Positions 26,243 through 38,486 are shown, numbered from the stretch's first letter. The stretch: DNA of 64,000 nucleotides from Paramecium tetraurelia (GCF_000165425.1 NW_001799555.1:127102-191101), one strand, 5' to 3'. The notes: generated by a model not told the origin, from the sequence alone. Numbers and translations: made by a program.

Positions 26243-27025
26243 TCAAGGAGTTGATTCTGAGGTTGGTGGAATGTAGGTTTAACAAGAGACACATTAGTTA
26301 TTGGCAGAGTCCCAAATGTAATTATAAAAGGAGTTCACCAGGCAGTTTGAGAAATCAAGATGAGAGACATCTTGAGCTTCCTCGCATTTGATACCAGTCC
26401 ATCTACAAAGTAGTGGATCGTCTTCTATGGAATTTTATCTCTATAAAACACATGTGCTCTCAAAGGTGTAATCTGAACATTAGATGACTGTGCATTTCCC
26501 ATTCTTCCATTGGCATCCAAGACCTTCTCCATAAATGAAACACAAATCCTCATTGAACAATTGATCACAATATCTGATATCCACAATATTACATTTGTTA
26601 TTATTCCAGTAACACATTCTCCACTGACTTTCAAAACTAGCACAATCTTCTTCAACATTCCCACATTCTTGACGTTAAAACTCTTGACATTAGTTTCCCT
26701 GCTCTGAAGGCTGACAAGAAAGATTTAAATTTTGATCTCCTATTTTGTAGCAGTCAAACGAATCGTTCATGTAGAAGTCAGAACATTTGGTGAATTTTTG
26801 ACATTGTGAGACATTCCATGAGCACGAGGCAACCCTATTGCACTTATCTATGTTGTAGTATTCAGAGCATTCTCTGGCTCTGCAAATATTGCCTTACCAA
26901 ATACAATCGGTTTATTCTAAGCAACTTGAATCCGTGGAGAATTTGGAGCAATCACACTATTTGTTATATGATACTCTTAAGGAGTCTCCTATAATAGTAA
27001 GACAAAATAGAACAAATATAATCAT
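26243..27025 (-). CDS. Cysteine-rich surface-antigen-like protein
   Basis: Intronless 260-residue protein. A signal-peptide-like start (MIIFVLFCLTIIGDSL) is followed by regularly spaced cysteines: CDCSKF, CLEQTDCIWQGNICRARECS, CNRVASCSWNVSQCQKFTKC, CYWNNNKC, CQWKNGKCTVIQCSDY. The YWNNNKC and xxxKCTxxxxCSDY blocks recur in the genes at 6520-7338 and 63343-64000. This is the periodic Cys pattern of Paramecium surface-antigen repeats, in a short protein. It lacks a long hydrophobic tail, ending in PTSESTP, so it may be secreted rather than anchored. There is no sign of decay in this copy. Confidence 0.72.
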
Positions 27026-27405
27026 ATTGAAATTAAAATCTTAAATTCTAATGTTCTTTAAGTTTATACCAAGGCAAATAATAATGAATCACAAGAATGA
27101 GACGCATTAATTAATATGCATCACATTCCTGTATGTGGAATTGAAGTGGATGGGGGAATGAAATAGAAATAGTAAGGGATTAAAAATAACGCAAATTTAG
27201 ATAATTAAATGAATATATTAATTATTGAATTTATTCTGCTTAAATAAATTATAAACCAAAAAATAATATTCAAAATGTCTAAATTCATTTCGGAGTGATT
27301 TTTCAGATAATTTTCTGAAATGAGAAATAACACTCAATTTTATATATTAAGTTAGATACAGCTGTTGAATTTAATAAAATAATTATTTATTCAATTCTTA
27401 ATTTA
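27026..27405. other. Spacer between divergent genes
   Basis: About 380 AT-rich bases separating divergent genes; presumably holds two promoters. No motif stands out and no frame reads like protein. Confidence 0.4.
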
Positions 27406-30206
27406 ATGAAATATTTTAGGAAATAATTGTTAATAATCATTAGTCTAATCAATCCTTCCTTTTTGTTATATCAAAATCTGCTGCTATCCATGAATATTAC
27501 ACTCATACTACTAAATCAATACTTGAAGCATCACAACTATTACAATATCTAGAGACTGGAACAAACTTTGACCTATCTATAATGGTTGGCTATCTATTCT
27601 CAATTATCCTTGGATTGCTTTTAATAATAAATATGTGCACAAATCATAATATTGACAGATGCAGATAAAATATTCAAAATTATTGTGGGGGTTGGTTCAT
27701 CAATTAATTCTATTTTGCAGCCAAATATATTTAGGTTCTACTTTACAATTCCATATATGATTATAGTTGTGAGTGTAATCCTGTATGATAACAGAACAAA
27801 GGAAGTCAAGGAGAAAAAAGAATCCATTCAGAATTAACAGACGAATCTCATTACTTTCAAATAGAAGTCAATTTAATTTGATAAACAAGCATCTCAACGA
27901 TAGATTCAAGAAAACATCCTCCGTTCTCCAGATGGAGATTATCCTGATATTCAGAATAGCCCCATTATTATGGATTTGTAATGTAATGAAGAGGATGATG
28001 TCCTTGCTTAAATGTGATTTTTGTAATATTATTTTAGGGCTTGGATTCACAATTAATCAATTTTGGTTTACAATCAAAACTTTGAAATAGTTTATCAGAA
28101 CTTTTTTCTTGGAAAACTCAATAAAAATCAAAATAAAGGATTACAAATAGATTATGAATCCATCTTCTTGGAATCCATAATCGAAATAGGAAGTCGAGAA
28201 GTGAATGATCTCTTCGGAAATTCTGAAATTGATTTGGATTAAGAAAAGTAATAAGAAATCTCATATGCATTCTAGTTCCTTGTTCCTGGATAGTACAGTT
28301 CATAGTAGATATAAGATAAAGGGAGGATTGCATAAGATTAGACAAATGATAGGGCAATTATATAACAATTATTCTAAGTAATGTAAGAAGTAATTTTAGA
28401 TGGAAATTCTTTACATTCACTCTCTTCAAGATCAAGAATGAAGAATTAGATTTCGATAATTTGAACATCAGAGTATTAGTGACCGAAGTCAAATTGAAAC
28501 TTTACACTCTCTTCATGTTCGAACCTATCCAGAAGACCACTTCCAAAAGGGTCTTAGATGAACCACTTCAATTTCAGAATGTATTCTAAACCTTTTTATC
28601 TGAATCCAACAATTATATCAATGCGATTCATTTGTTGATTCTTCTGTGTTCTCACGACATAGAGAAGAATAATGGAAAAGTCTAAAAAGATTACCTCAAG
28701 TAAATGCGTATGAGCACTTAGAAATTCATGATGTTCCTAGGGACAATGAAGGATCTGACTCTATAATTGACAAACTAGCTTACATTTCGTAATTCAACAT
28801 TTAAAATAACTGATATTTTAGATGAATTGCAGCTAATTTATGATGATTGTTTAAAGATAAAGGAGATCTCTATCATCCCAATCATTGACTAAGAAATGCT
28901 TGTATATAATGATTCTGAGAGAGTAATATTAATTGATATCTTAGACTAAATAAGTTCTTAAGTGTCTATTTGAAATTGCTATTAAGTACACAGTCACTCA
29001 AAAAATTAGAATCGACATTCATTAAGTTTCACCAAACAACTATTAATTTTAAATTAAGGATATTCCATTTAGAGATGAAATTTCTTAATTAGGTTATTCA
29101 ACTGTTTTGAAGAACACAGCTCAATTGATGAAGACAAACTGTAAAGATTTCGATATGAGCAATCTCTTGGAATTGTAGGTTTCGGCTATGATAGCATTTT
29201 TATTATCTGGGTCACTGCGAAAACCATTAGAATTAACTTTTGATAATCATATGTCTGGGACATTTACTTTTACAGTTGAATCCCTTTCAATAAACAGTAA
29301 ATAAGCATACTATGCTCAATAGATGAAACCTAAAAGACCATTTGAAACATCTTTATCTATGCTCTTAGCCTAAGCTTAAGATAGCTCTCATTATAAAAAT
29401 GAAGAATCCAAATATATGTCCTTTACTTAAATTTCCAAATAATACTCATTAAAACCTGACACTCCCTTTGATCTATAAAGTGCTCACTTTTCACAAATAT
29501 CAAAAATCAAATAAGAATCACCCTAAATAAAACCATTGGGATCTCAACACCAAAGCAATTCAGGTGGAACCAATAAGTTCCAAGATTCTTTATTTCCTAA
29601 AAGCTTAAATAACAATCCCTCTCGAGTTATAAAAAGTGATTCAGGGGTTAATATTTCATCTAAACCTCCAACCAGCACTTTGGATTTTGGAGACAGTACT
29701 AATCCCAATCTTGACCCTCCTGAGTTAAGTCCGAAATTCTTGCATGCTGTAATAAAGTTTAAGCTTACGAATCAGTGTTGCTCAAAAGTTATTATTGCTG
29801 ATAATGATTACCTTAACGTCTAGGTTCTGTAGATATTATTAAATAAATACGAAGTCAAATCGGATAAGGCATTCACTCAACAATAAACTCTATAACTTAT
29901 ACGAAACAAATAAGAAAATCCGTGCAGATGTAAAAATGGAGCGTACTTGCTATACTTCATAGATGCCTATTTACCTGTAATGATTTGTGTTTTAATGTTT
30001 ATTAGCAATCAGGAGTGGAATTGATCAAAGAAATCAAGGGGCTATTTCGAACTCAGGAAGTTGATAGAGGTTTCATCATTGCCATGGCTAGTTATAGCGA
30101 CATGGAACTTAAATTAAATTGTTTTAATTCAGGAATCGATTATTTTATAGCCAAGCCTTTTGATTTGTTTGAATTATCCGCTATCCTCCAATATATATAA
30201 TTTTGA
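27406..30206 (+). CDS. Divergent hybrid histidine kinase with receiver domain
   Basis: Membrane-anchored sensor of roughly 900 residues. The N terminus has hydrophobic segments (FYFTIPYMIIVVSVILYD), though the first exons are uncertain because two frames look hydrophobic. A PAS-like stretch and a helical region lead to DSERTKQVLKCLFEIAIKYT, which aligns with the N box of histidine kinase ATPase domains (D..R..Q.L.N...K.T); the usual second Asn is replaced by Glu. The glycine-rich G1/G2 boxes are not evident. A Ser/Pro-rich linker leads to a receiver domain (SKVIIADNDYLNVQ ... FIDAYLP, then a Lys in AKPFD) joined by a 29-nt intron. Introns of 24 and 22 nt are clear; one near 28378-28430, of 41 or 53 nt, is not. 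It may be a pseudokinase that signals by its receiver. Confidence 0.7.
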
Positions 30207-30221
30207 TTAATATATTTATTA

Positions 30222-30630
30222 ATGGTTTACGGCAGATTGATTTACAACAATGTAAAGGATTACACTCCTCAATGGTTTAAGACTATTCCTTATTAATAAA
30301 CAGTCAAACCAAGTTTTGGTATGATCTAATAGAATATCAATCTCTAGTCAGAAAACCATAAGTTGTATCTAGAATGAATGCTGATCCAAAAGTGAAGGCT
30401 TTCTGGAGATTCTTGGGAAGAAATGTGACTGATAACCCTTGGGCTTGGTAAGTCTATATTTTTGCCAATTCCTTTGTCATCTTTGCATTGTGCTATTATC
30501 CTTGGCTCTGGGTTTATCAATTCAACAACAAAAAGGTAAGAATTCCTAATCTATCTTTCAGCGAACTATTGATTATGCTCTATAATAAGAGAAGGAATTC
30601 AAGGCAAAATAGGCTGCTGCCGAAGAATGA
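30222..30630 (+). CDS. Small single-span membrane protein, probably mitochondrial
   Basis: About 117 residues, two introns (29 and 26 nt), spliced length divisible by three. A basic N-terminal part (PQWFKTIPYQQTVKP ... RFLGRNVTDNPWAW) precedes one hydrophobic span (YIFANSFVIFALCYYPWLWV) and a Lys/Glu/Ala-rich C-terminal helix (KEFKAKQAAAEE). The topology and size resemble accessory subunits of respiratory complexes. I cannot name it. The start is the only ATG upstream of the span, 16 bases after the stop of the histidine kinase gene. Confidence 0.6.
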
Positions 30631-30801
30631 GTTATTATTACACAAAATACAAAAACATTATAAGTATTTTCTGATTATGGTTATGCTATTTCAAAATTGG
30701 TTTCTTAATAATTCTTGTGATAATATACTCTTAATAATCATAATAATCATAAAACAGACATTAAAAATGTTAATCTAAAGATAGCCTCATCTACATCTGA
30801 C

Positions 30802-33132
30802 TCACATTATTACAATACAACTCCAAACTCCTTTCTACAACATTAAAATCATAAATTACTTCAAATCTACTTAATTGTCTTTGTTTTCTCTCAACAGTGC
30901 CACCATCTTCTGTGATTGGTATGTCAATTCATCATTCAAAGTATAACTTATAAAAGTGTTTCTCAAACTTGGAACCCTCGTAATATCATAAGAGCTTATT
31001 GGCAAATCAATCATCTTTTTAGAATTATCAAATAACCCATTCTAATCTATTAATTTATTTTACATGACACAAAAATGCATAAAATTATTGAACAAAGAAG
31101 TGTGTATAACTCCCAATCAAACCAGATAATGCTCCCTTTGTTTTTAATATCACTTTATCAGAAAGTACTGAAACTTCTTGAAACACTTTTTGAAGATTGT
31201 CCAAAACTTATTATTAACAACTAGGATTAACAATGATTTAACAGATTGCACATCCATTCTCATAAAGTACTACATCTTCTTAAGTTAAGGATTAGTATTA
31301 TTCTTAATCTATTAGTTGTATCACGACAAATTATACAGGCAAGTCCTATAAATACGATACACAAAAATTAAAATCCTCTGATATCTTAAAAGTTTCCACT
31401 TAAAGATTATTATAATCAAACCCTGGCAATTATTCAGAGAAATGTAAAGATATAGCCTTTATGTCAATATTATATTTCAGTATTTGAAATGGTTTATAAG
31501 GGCAAATCAAATGTAGATATAAACTATTAGATTCCTTAATCTAATGAGATTCTAAATTAATTGAATATTGAGATTCTTGTATAATCATTTCATGGTTCTA
31601 CTTTTCTTTTTTAATGATTAATCTATCTGGATTTTAGCTTCTTTAATCTCTTTCCAAAATTGCCAGAAAATGATCATTAGCACAAAAAGATCTAATAATA
31701 CCCTGTTTACATTCATAGACAAGATGACCTTCTCTTGTTCGAATCTCCTTTGGCTGCTCTTCTAATGGAGCTGAGCTTACAAATGTATTAACTTCGTTTT
31801 GGTCTATATTGAATCTATATCCTTTCTTATAGTTTACAATATCTTGACCATTCAAATCTATAAATTTGTTTTCATTGGACATCTAAACTTCAATGGCTGC
31901 CTTTCCAATACCATAATTCTTTATTTTAACATTTTCACCAGGAGATATTTAATATATTATTGTCCTTTAATCAAAATTTTCCAAGTTTAATTTCAATACA
32001 TACTTTTAAAGATCAAGATCGGATTTCTCAATATAATAGAGATAATTCTCGATAAATGCAAAAGTGTTATCAACATTTTCTAAAACCAATTGAATTTTAT
32101 CTGAACGAACAATCAAGAAAGTTAAACCTAACTATTCAATTACACACCCGTAAATATCATGAGATTTATTAGGCAAGAACTCCTTGTATAAGGATTGAAA
32201 TTTCTCTTCCTTTTAAATAGACAAATTAAAAATACTTCAATGTCTAGGATTAGATCTTCATAATGTTTAGGAATTAGATCTGCTATTATTTTACCACTGA
32301 AAACCAACTCATCATCATCTTTAATAAGTTCTTTGGCTAAATTGCTGCTCTCATTTAATAGATAATAAACTCTTACTTTCATTTTTTCTCTTGTATACGT
32401 TATAAGCTGGATGACCCTCTTTAGAATCCTTACTAAAGTATGTGTAATCCTTGAATACGATAGGGATATTTTGATAACAATCTAGTAATTCAAAGTATCT
32501 ATGCTTAACTGTTTCTTCCCTTCTCAAAGTTTAGATTTAAATTAATTAAGTGTATAAGGATTCTGAAAAATCAAATTGAGCAACTTTATCAACTTCATAA
32601 TGCTTCTTTTCAAAATATCTAAAGAAATCTCCCTCTGAGAACAATTTAGGATGCTAGGGATATGGAACTAATATATTGTAAGGTGGATTGTACTTTATTT
32701 GATGGCTTCTGATGTAAAGTCATTGATATTTCGAATCCAAGGAGTTTTAACTTTCTGTTGGGGATCTGGATCAAATAAATGTGCAATTGCCAAATCTTTT
32801 TCTTTTTGTAATTCTCTTCTTGCTAACACTTGTCTTCTCATCACATTATCTGAATCCAATCTTTCTTCGTATGATTGAATTTCATGAAAATGTGTGTTTG
32901 TACCTAGTTTATTATCTAAATTCTTCATTCTGATTCTTTCTAGATCACTAATTTCTGTCTATTAGGAAATGAACTGTTCGATCTCTTATTTCACATTAAG
33001 TGGCTATTTCATAGTTTAATGAGGAATTATCTATTTTTCTTCTTCATCATCCTTGAGAAGTTTGTTTTTCAATTTTGTTATGAAACCATCTTTTCTATTA
33101 AATAGATTAATTGCTCTTCGAAATCTAAACAT
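30802..33132 (-). CDS. Large protein of unknown function; frame break at an A6 run
   Basis: About 750 residues. Introns of 26, 26 and 22 nt are well defined. The remaining length is one base more than a multiple of three, and the frames on either side of a run of six A (T6 on the plus strand, near 32382-32388) only join if one A is ignored. The N terminus is basic and helical (MFRFRRAINLFNRKDGFITK, REELQ-type heptads). After the break, KVRVYYLLNESSNLAKELIK resembles the first strand of a C2 domain. Later parts are beta-rich (AFIENYLYYIEKSDLDLQKY, KNYGIGKAAIEVQ). I recognise no family for certain. The frame break could be an assembly error, a polymorphism, or a real feature. Confidence 0.55.
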
Positions 33133-33248
33133 AAATCACAAATTAAAATATTAAAAAAACTCTTGTTAATTTTATCTTCCTAATTAGAATTTATGAATAA
33201 TTATATTTATAGGTATTCTTAGATATTTTATATAATTAAAAACTTCCA

Positions 33249-35474
33249 TCATAAGAGCTTAAGTATTTCTATTAATTCCTTTGCCTCTGCTGTGATTTCT
33301 AATTATTAATTGATTGAATCTAAATAATAATAAGGTATATACGTGTGATATTATTTAATATGTTTTTAATCTGTTTGTCATTTTGTAATTCATAAACAAT
33401 TTGTTTGAGAGCAGAATAAAAATGTTAGTCATAATTTCCAATAAAATACAACCCTAAGTCTGTAGACATTGCCAGAATTATTTAATTGAACACGTTCTCA
33501 TCGAAAATCTCATGATGTCTTTGTTTTATAAACTCTTTGCAATGATGCTTAATAAACAACAGAAGATTTCTATCATTTTTTTTATCCAAATGCACTTTTA
33601 GATTGAAAACATCAAAAAATGCATGCTAAGACAATACATCTAAGGATTTCTTAGTATATAATTCCATAGTGTCCTTCAAAGCTTTTTGCTGCTCTTTTGG
33701 CAAGAACAGAATTGCTTCTCCTAAGGCTACTTTATTTAAGAACACTCTTCCAGACTTTTATAATCCAAAATCAATCTAACCATTCACAACACTTGGATGA
33801 TTAGGATCAGCAAATAAGTTTTATGGAAGTTGAATATTGTACTTTTTACAAGTGATTACAACGAGGTTTTCAACAAGCAATCTATAACCAAATAAGCAAT
33901 TATCCACTAATACTTTTGTATTTACTTCTTGGCATTCTTGTTAAATCTTTTATAATGATCTTTAAGTTATCATAAGACCAAGAGCCATATCCTCAATTTT
34001 TTTCTAAATCTCCTAAATAACCTAACTGGATGCAGATTTCTTGCTTTCGAATAGTTCAATCTTAATTTGCTCATAGAAGGCAGACAATCTCGGCTATAAA
34101 AACTAGAACAATTCATCAACGCAATCATTGTATTCCACCAATTTTTTCTAAGTCAGTAAATCAGTGATTTCTTTATTGGTAAACAACTCTTATTTATTTT
34201 ATGATTTCTTTTTTTGTGGTTATTATTATTTTTTATTTTTCTTGTTTGCAACCCCTCCTGCTGAAGCTTATATATCTTAAGGTGTATCGTCTTGAATTTG
34301 CTGTTATTCAATCAATTTCTGGGGATTCTAATAAATAGAATCAATTATTTTATCTTTAAATGCCAAAACCAACTTATCTAGGAATGCCTTATGATATATC
34401 ATAAAATTGGCATATTCACAATTGGTTAGTTGCATCAAGGAAAACAAAGTCTCTATATCTTAATCACTTAGAATGACTGGTAGAATTTCCTGAAGATTCG
34501 TATGACCTTCGTTAATGAGCAATTCTTGTATTTACTCTTGTTTTGAAATTAGAGCATCTCTGCTAAATCCACAAGTGTCCAAGAATATCACATTATCTTT
34601 AAACATCTACTTTAGATATTCTTTTGGTTTTTGAATGAAAAACTACGAATAGAGTTTGTCATACTCGACATAAGAATTTTATTCAAAAAATTATTTAACT
34701 TATGCCTCTTAATTTTGAATAAATTTCGAACTCACATATTAACCTGATATGATTTTACCATCAAGTTATTTGGTAACTAACAATTATTCGCAAATTTTTT
34801 AGGAGTTTTGAATTTCTAAGTCTTTATTCAATTTCATAAAAGAGATAGGCCTCAACGTTGCTCGCAAAATACCACAAAGTTTGGCAGTAATTATTTCAAG
34901 GTAAGTCACAGTAGTCAATTTGTCTTCATTAAGCACTCCTTAAATGACTGTCCCCACTTATTGAAGCACATATTTTTAAACAAATTACATTGGAAAAGCA
35001 AATTTTTGCATTACTTTCATAAATTTAGATGAATGTGTACTTTCTTATAATGAAATAATTGATTTTTGTTGCAACTCCTCGTTTATTTCTTCACAGACAT
35101 TTAGAATATAATCATGAGACATCATTTCATCTTGCATTCTGACAACATCCTGTTTCGATATTTAATATTAAAATTACCCAACCATTGCTATCCTTTTCTA
35201 TTTATCCTTCAATTTTGTCAAATCCTATGCCCAATATATCAGGTAATTGATTCACTGCCACTCTCTTGTTTAGTAAAATTAACTGATGAATCTCCTTTGA
35301 CAACTCTTTAGGCGTTATCAAGCTTTAACCATCTGTTGAATGATAAACCTTTAAGTCATATTCTTTAACTAGTTTTTCAATCAGATCAATTATGATTCTA
35401 TCAGATAATCTATATTTCGTTGATGTCTCCTATATTTCTGCTAATTGTTATTAAAGAGCGAATAGTTCCTCCAT
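33249..35474 (-). CDS. UFL1: UFM1-protein ligase 1 (UFL1)
   Basis: About 724 residues with two introns (23 and 28 nt), spliced length divisible by three. The N terminus runs MEELFALQQQLAEIQETSTK, with VKEYDLKVYHSTDGQSLITP and KELSKEIHQLILLNKRVAVN; this matches the 'l..vh..dgkeyiTp.ql.kEi...v....Grv' start of UFL1. Further on LPDILGIGFDKIEGQIEK and a Lys/Gln-rich linker lead to a helical C-terminal half. UFL1 transfers UFM1 to ER and ribosomal substrates and works on the ER membrane. It is not a RING or HECT ligase and shows no catalytic cysteine, as expected. The gene implies a UFM1 pathway in this organism. Confidence 0.85.
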
Positions 35475-35792
35475 AATAAATTTTATATATAAAACGATTT
35501 TATATTTTTTTTTAATTTATATAGGTATAAGCCATAGAAGATATCTATTTTTTTAGAGAAACATTATTAAAGATAAGTATAAGTCAATATATGCTATAAT
35601 TTAATGATTTCTGTTTTCTTCAGAAAATATTGCTGGTAACAAATCAATATACCATTCCCTAATTAGGCCGCTCCGATCTTATTTTTTTCAAGAAAGCAAT
35701 CGACAAATATCTTTAAATTAAAGGAGAGTATAGGATTTATAATTAGAATCTTATTTATTGTAGTTCTCAAGGAGATGAATTAATTAATTAAT
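35475..35792. other. Spacer open in several frames, no gene called
   Basis: Several frames on both strands are open here because TAA and TAG are sense codons. One plus-strand reading (SDLIFFKKAIDKYLQIKG) and one minus-strand reading (FVDCFLEKNKIGAAQLGN) both look protein-like, so codon content does not decide. I call no gene. Confidence 0.35.
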
Positions 35793-36223
35793 TCAATAAA
35801 TTTCTTGTAATTCTATTGATTCTAACTCAAAGTGTTTCAATTTCAAGGTACTTAATTGCATTACATAGTTATCGTAGTTCATTCTATTCTTGATTATCTC
35901 AAATTCACTTTTAGTTGTAAATACATAACCAGATTATAAAAAATAATAAAAAGCAATTTTAGAGATTCCATGTCTCATAAAATTGTTTCATGAAAATTTT
36001 ATAGATACTCATTCTAAACTTGCAAGATTTCATGTAATTCGTTGTATGATAGAACCTCCAGATCGTCAACCTTATTCAAGCTATCAGAATAATAATCTAA
36101 TTCAAATGGATCCTCATCTATTACATAGATTAAATCCTTTAATAGATTACTCATTGGATCTTCATAATATTCAATTTATGTCGGCGGTGGCTACTAGGTG
36201 ATTTAGAAATGGCCTATATTCAT
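35793..36223 (-). CDS. Small acidic protein of unknown function
   Basis: About 131 residues with one 35-nt intron, spliced length divisible by three. It opens with a short Pro stretch (TQQPPPTQIEYYEDPMSNLL). A very acidic helical segment follows (LIYVIDEDPFELDYYSDSLN), then after the intron a basic, aromatic part (KIAFYYFLQSGYVFTTKSEF) and a Lys/Asn-rich end. I recognise no family. An overlapping plus-strand frame at 35983-36201 has no in-frame TAA or TAG, but its composition is less protein-like. The intron is long for this genome but has standard GT...AG ends. Confidence 0.5.
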
Positions 36224-36830
36224 TTAAAATTATAAATATTAAATAATCTAATTAAAACTCATTCCTTACTTTTCGTGATCGTAAAACATTAAAGCTTAGC
36301 TGTAGCTTAAAAATGTTAGTACGAACAAGTTTTAGTAATATACAATTTTCTATTTATTTATAAATCTACCATCTTTAACTGTACAGAACAACACTAGGGG
36401 TGAAGGACGAAGTTTTTGGTCATAGCCATGAGCGAACTTCCACCGTATATCTCGGAATGCATCAAAGGTGACGCCGCTACTAAAATAATCCTTGATCCAA
36501 GGCTAGCTTTCTCTCTAATGAAAATTATTTTCATATTATTATTATTATTATATCTATCATCGTCTGTTACCAGCCTATTCAGTAACCATCTATCTTCTCA
36601 TAATATAACCTACAAATTAATATAAAATTTATCTATCAAGGAGAATAATTTATAGAACAATAGATACATCTTTATCATTATATAGCTCATTAATATTTTG
36701 TTAAGAATAATCTTAGGACTTTCATTAGCAACATGAAACAAAAGGTTTCTAATTTATCAAAATATTGGAATAATATGTATTTAGACAATGTTCTAAAGCT
36801 ATGAATTTCTTATTAAATTTGTTAAAATAA
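36224..36830. other. Spacer flanking the structured island
   Basis: AT-rich DNA on both sides of the folded island at 36391-36505. No further gene recognised. It separates divergent genes and should contain two promoters. Confidence 0.4.
36391..36505 (+). ncRNA. Candidate structured non-coding RNA
   Basis: A short island of higher GC content inside AT-rich spacer DNA. It can fold into a nested hairpin: GGTG (36399-36402) with CACC (36441-36444), GAAGTT (36409-36414) with AACTTC (36435-36440), and TCAT (36420-36423) with ATGA (36428-36431) around the loop AGCC. A second hairpin, CCTTG/CAAGG with loop ATC, is at 36490-36502. I found no match to U1-U6, SRP, RNase P or U3 landmarks. The strand is inferred only from the hairpin reading; the other strand folds equally. 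A plus-strand frame from an ATG near 36427 also exists, so coding is not excluded. Confidence 0.4.
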
Positions 36831-38486
36831 ATGAAAAGTTTTGAGTAAAAAGATGAAAATCTAGAAAATGAATAAAACCAACAAAGTAAGACATAAAAAA
36901 AGCAAAAAAAGATAATAGATAAACTAACTCAACGCACTGAGGAATATTTTTCATAATCATAAGTATTAAATGATTATAAGTAGAATATAAATTAGGGTGG
37001 AATCTCCTCCAGTAAGTCTTTGGCTTAGATATCTAACAATTAGCTCAGAAAACATTAAATCAACAGACTCGTTGAGGAATGCTAAAAAATGAAGAATGTA
37101 TCCAAAAGCATAATCATTAGATTAAAGAAATTCCTTCAGAATAGGTTTTGAAAATGGTTAAAACTTACGATATGCTGTTTGCAGCTCAATCCAAATAAGT
37201 AACATTAAAGGAATAGAATATTTAAATTATCGATATTAAATTGAGAGTACATAATGAATTCGAAGATTATTTATACTCTCAACACTAACTAATCCATAAC
37301 ACATTCAGAAGAGGCCTTTGCTTATTATTATTAGACAATGAATACTCAATATTAAGGAAAGGACTGAAAAAATTCTTTGATATGTAATATTATATTGATT
37401 GAAAGAAATTTAAAGTAATTTTGCAACAAAGCCAATTCAACTTTGACCAATAAGACAGAGGAAATAATACATAATTATACATTCTCTTGTTTGCCTAAAG
37501 AGTCTGAAATCAAAATAACTTAAATGGAAAAGGTAAATGGAGAAAATGCTTAAATCTCCTATAATAGAGCATTGGATCGATGGATCATAGGCTCTAAGAA
37601 TGTGACATTATTATGTATAGATGAATCTGAGCTAAATTAATACGATTCTTAAATTACAAACGATCCACTTGATAATAGATATCGATATGCAATGAAAATT
37701 GCTTAGGAATGGTTCAAAATTATTGGATTATCCAAAAACGTGGATTCTATAAAGAATTATTTGAATGATCATACATTAATTGGAGAATATTGTGGAAATA
37801 ATGAATACTAGCACTTTGTATAGTATGATCATGTGTAACTCAAATTTTATGCATTGGTTCCTAAAGTAAGTGCTCAATCCTCAGTCAATTGTCTTCATCC
37901 AGATTAGACCTTGGCTATATTATAATCCTTAGAATTAAATACAGTTAAGTTCAATCATATAATTACTAAAAATTATGAAGATTTTGAAAAACAGTTATTG
38001 GATATAATCAAGACAGTTTCAATATCAAAATTATCAGAAGTAGGAGAAGGAAATGTTTTATATTTTAGCGATTCATAATAGGAGTGCTTCTCCTTAGCTA
38101 AATTAAAATCTCTTGAATGTAATAGATTATTAAGAATTTTAGATAGATTTAAGCGAAAAATAAGGGAAAAATTAAGATTGATTCTAACAAAGGATCAAGA
38201 TTCAAATGCAACTCTTAACAAATACATAGATGAAGTCACTTCATTAGCAAAGGAACTTAATCAATTATTTGAACATCCTATTTAAATAGATCTAAATATC
38301 GATTTAGCTAAAAAGTGTTTTGAAGCTACATAAATTGAACTTATTCAAAAAAAAGATGCTGATTTTAAGAATTTTTGCGTTGATATGATTGATAATAAAT
38401 TCATATCATTTTTGACAGAAATAGAGTAAAAAGATAAGAAAGAAAACGTTTTTGAATTAGAATTTTAGAAACACAATATAATTTGA
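36831..38486 (+). CDS. RNA ligase-like covalent nucleotidyltransferase
   Basis: About 536 residues, introns of 23 and 22 nt, spliced length divisible by three. The N-terminal ~150 residues are Gln/Lys-rich, then FRRGLCLLLLDNEYSILRKG with LKKFFDINLKQFCNKA. Motif I is QMEKVNGENAQISYN (K-x-N-G, the lysine that takes the nucleotide). Motif III is LIGEYCGN, motif IV VGEGNVLYF and motif V SLAKLKS. This is the order seen in ATP-dependent RNA ligases. The substrate could be broken tRNA or other RNA; direction is plus and the tRNA-Glu gene lies 88 bases downstream. The C-terminal helical region (ILDRFKRKIREKL) has no known motif. It could also be a ciliate-specific ligase-like family of unproven activity. 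Confidence 0.7.

Noticed and set aside
35983-36201. Plus-strand 72-codon frame
   Set aside because: It overlaps the minus-strand acidic protein, whose exon join gives a multiple of three. The plus frame lacks an extension and reads less like protein.
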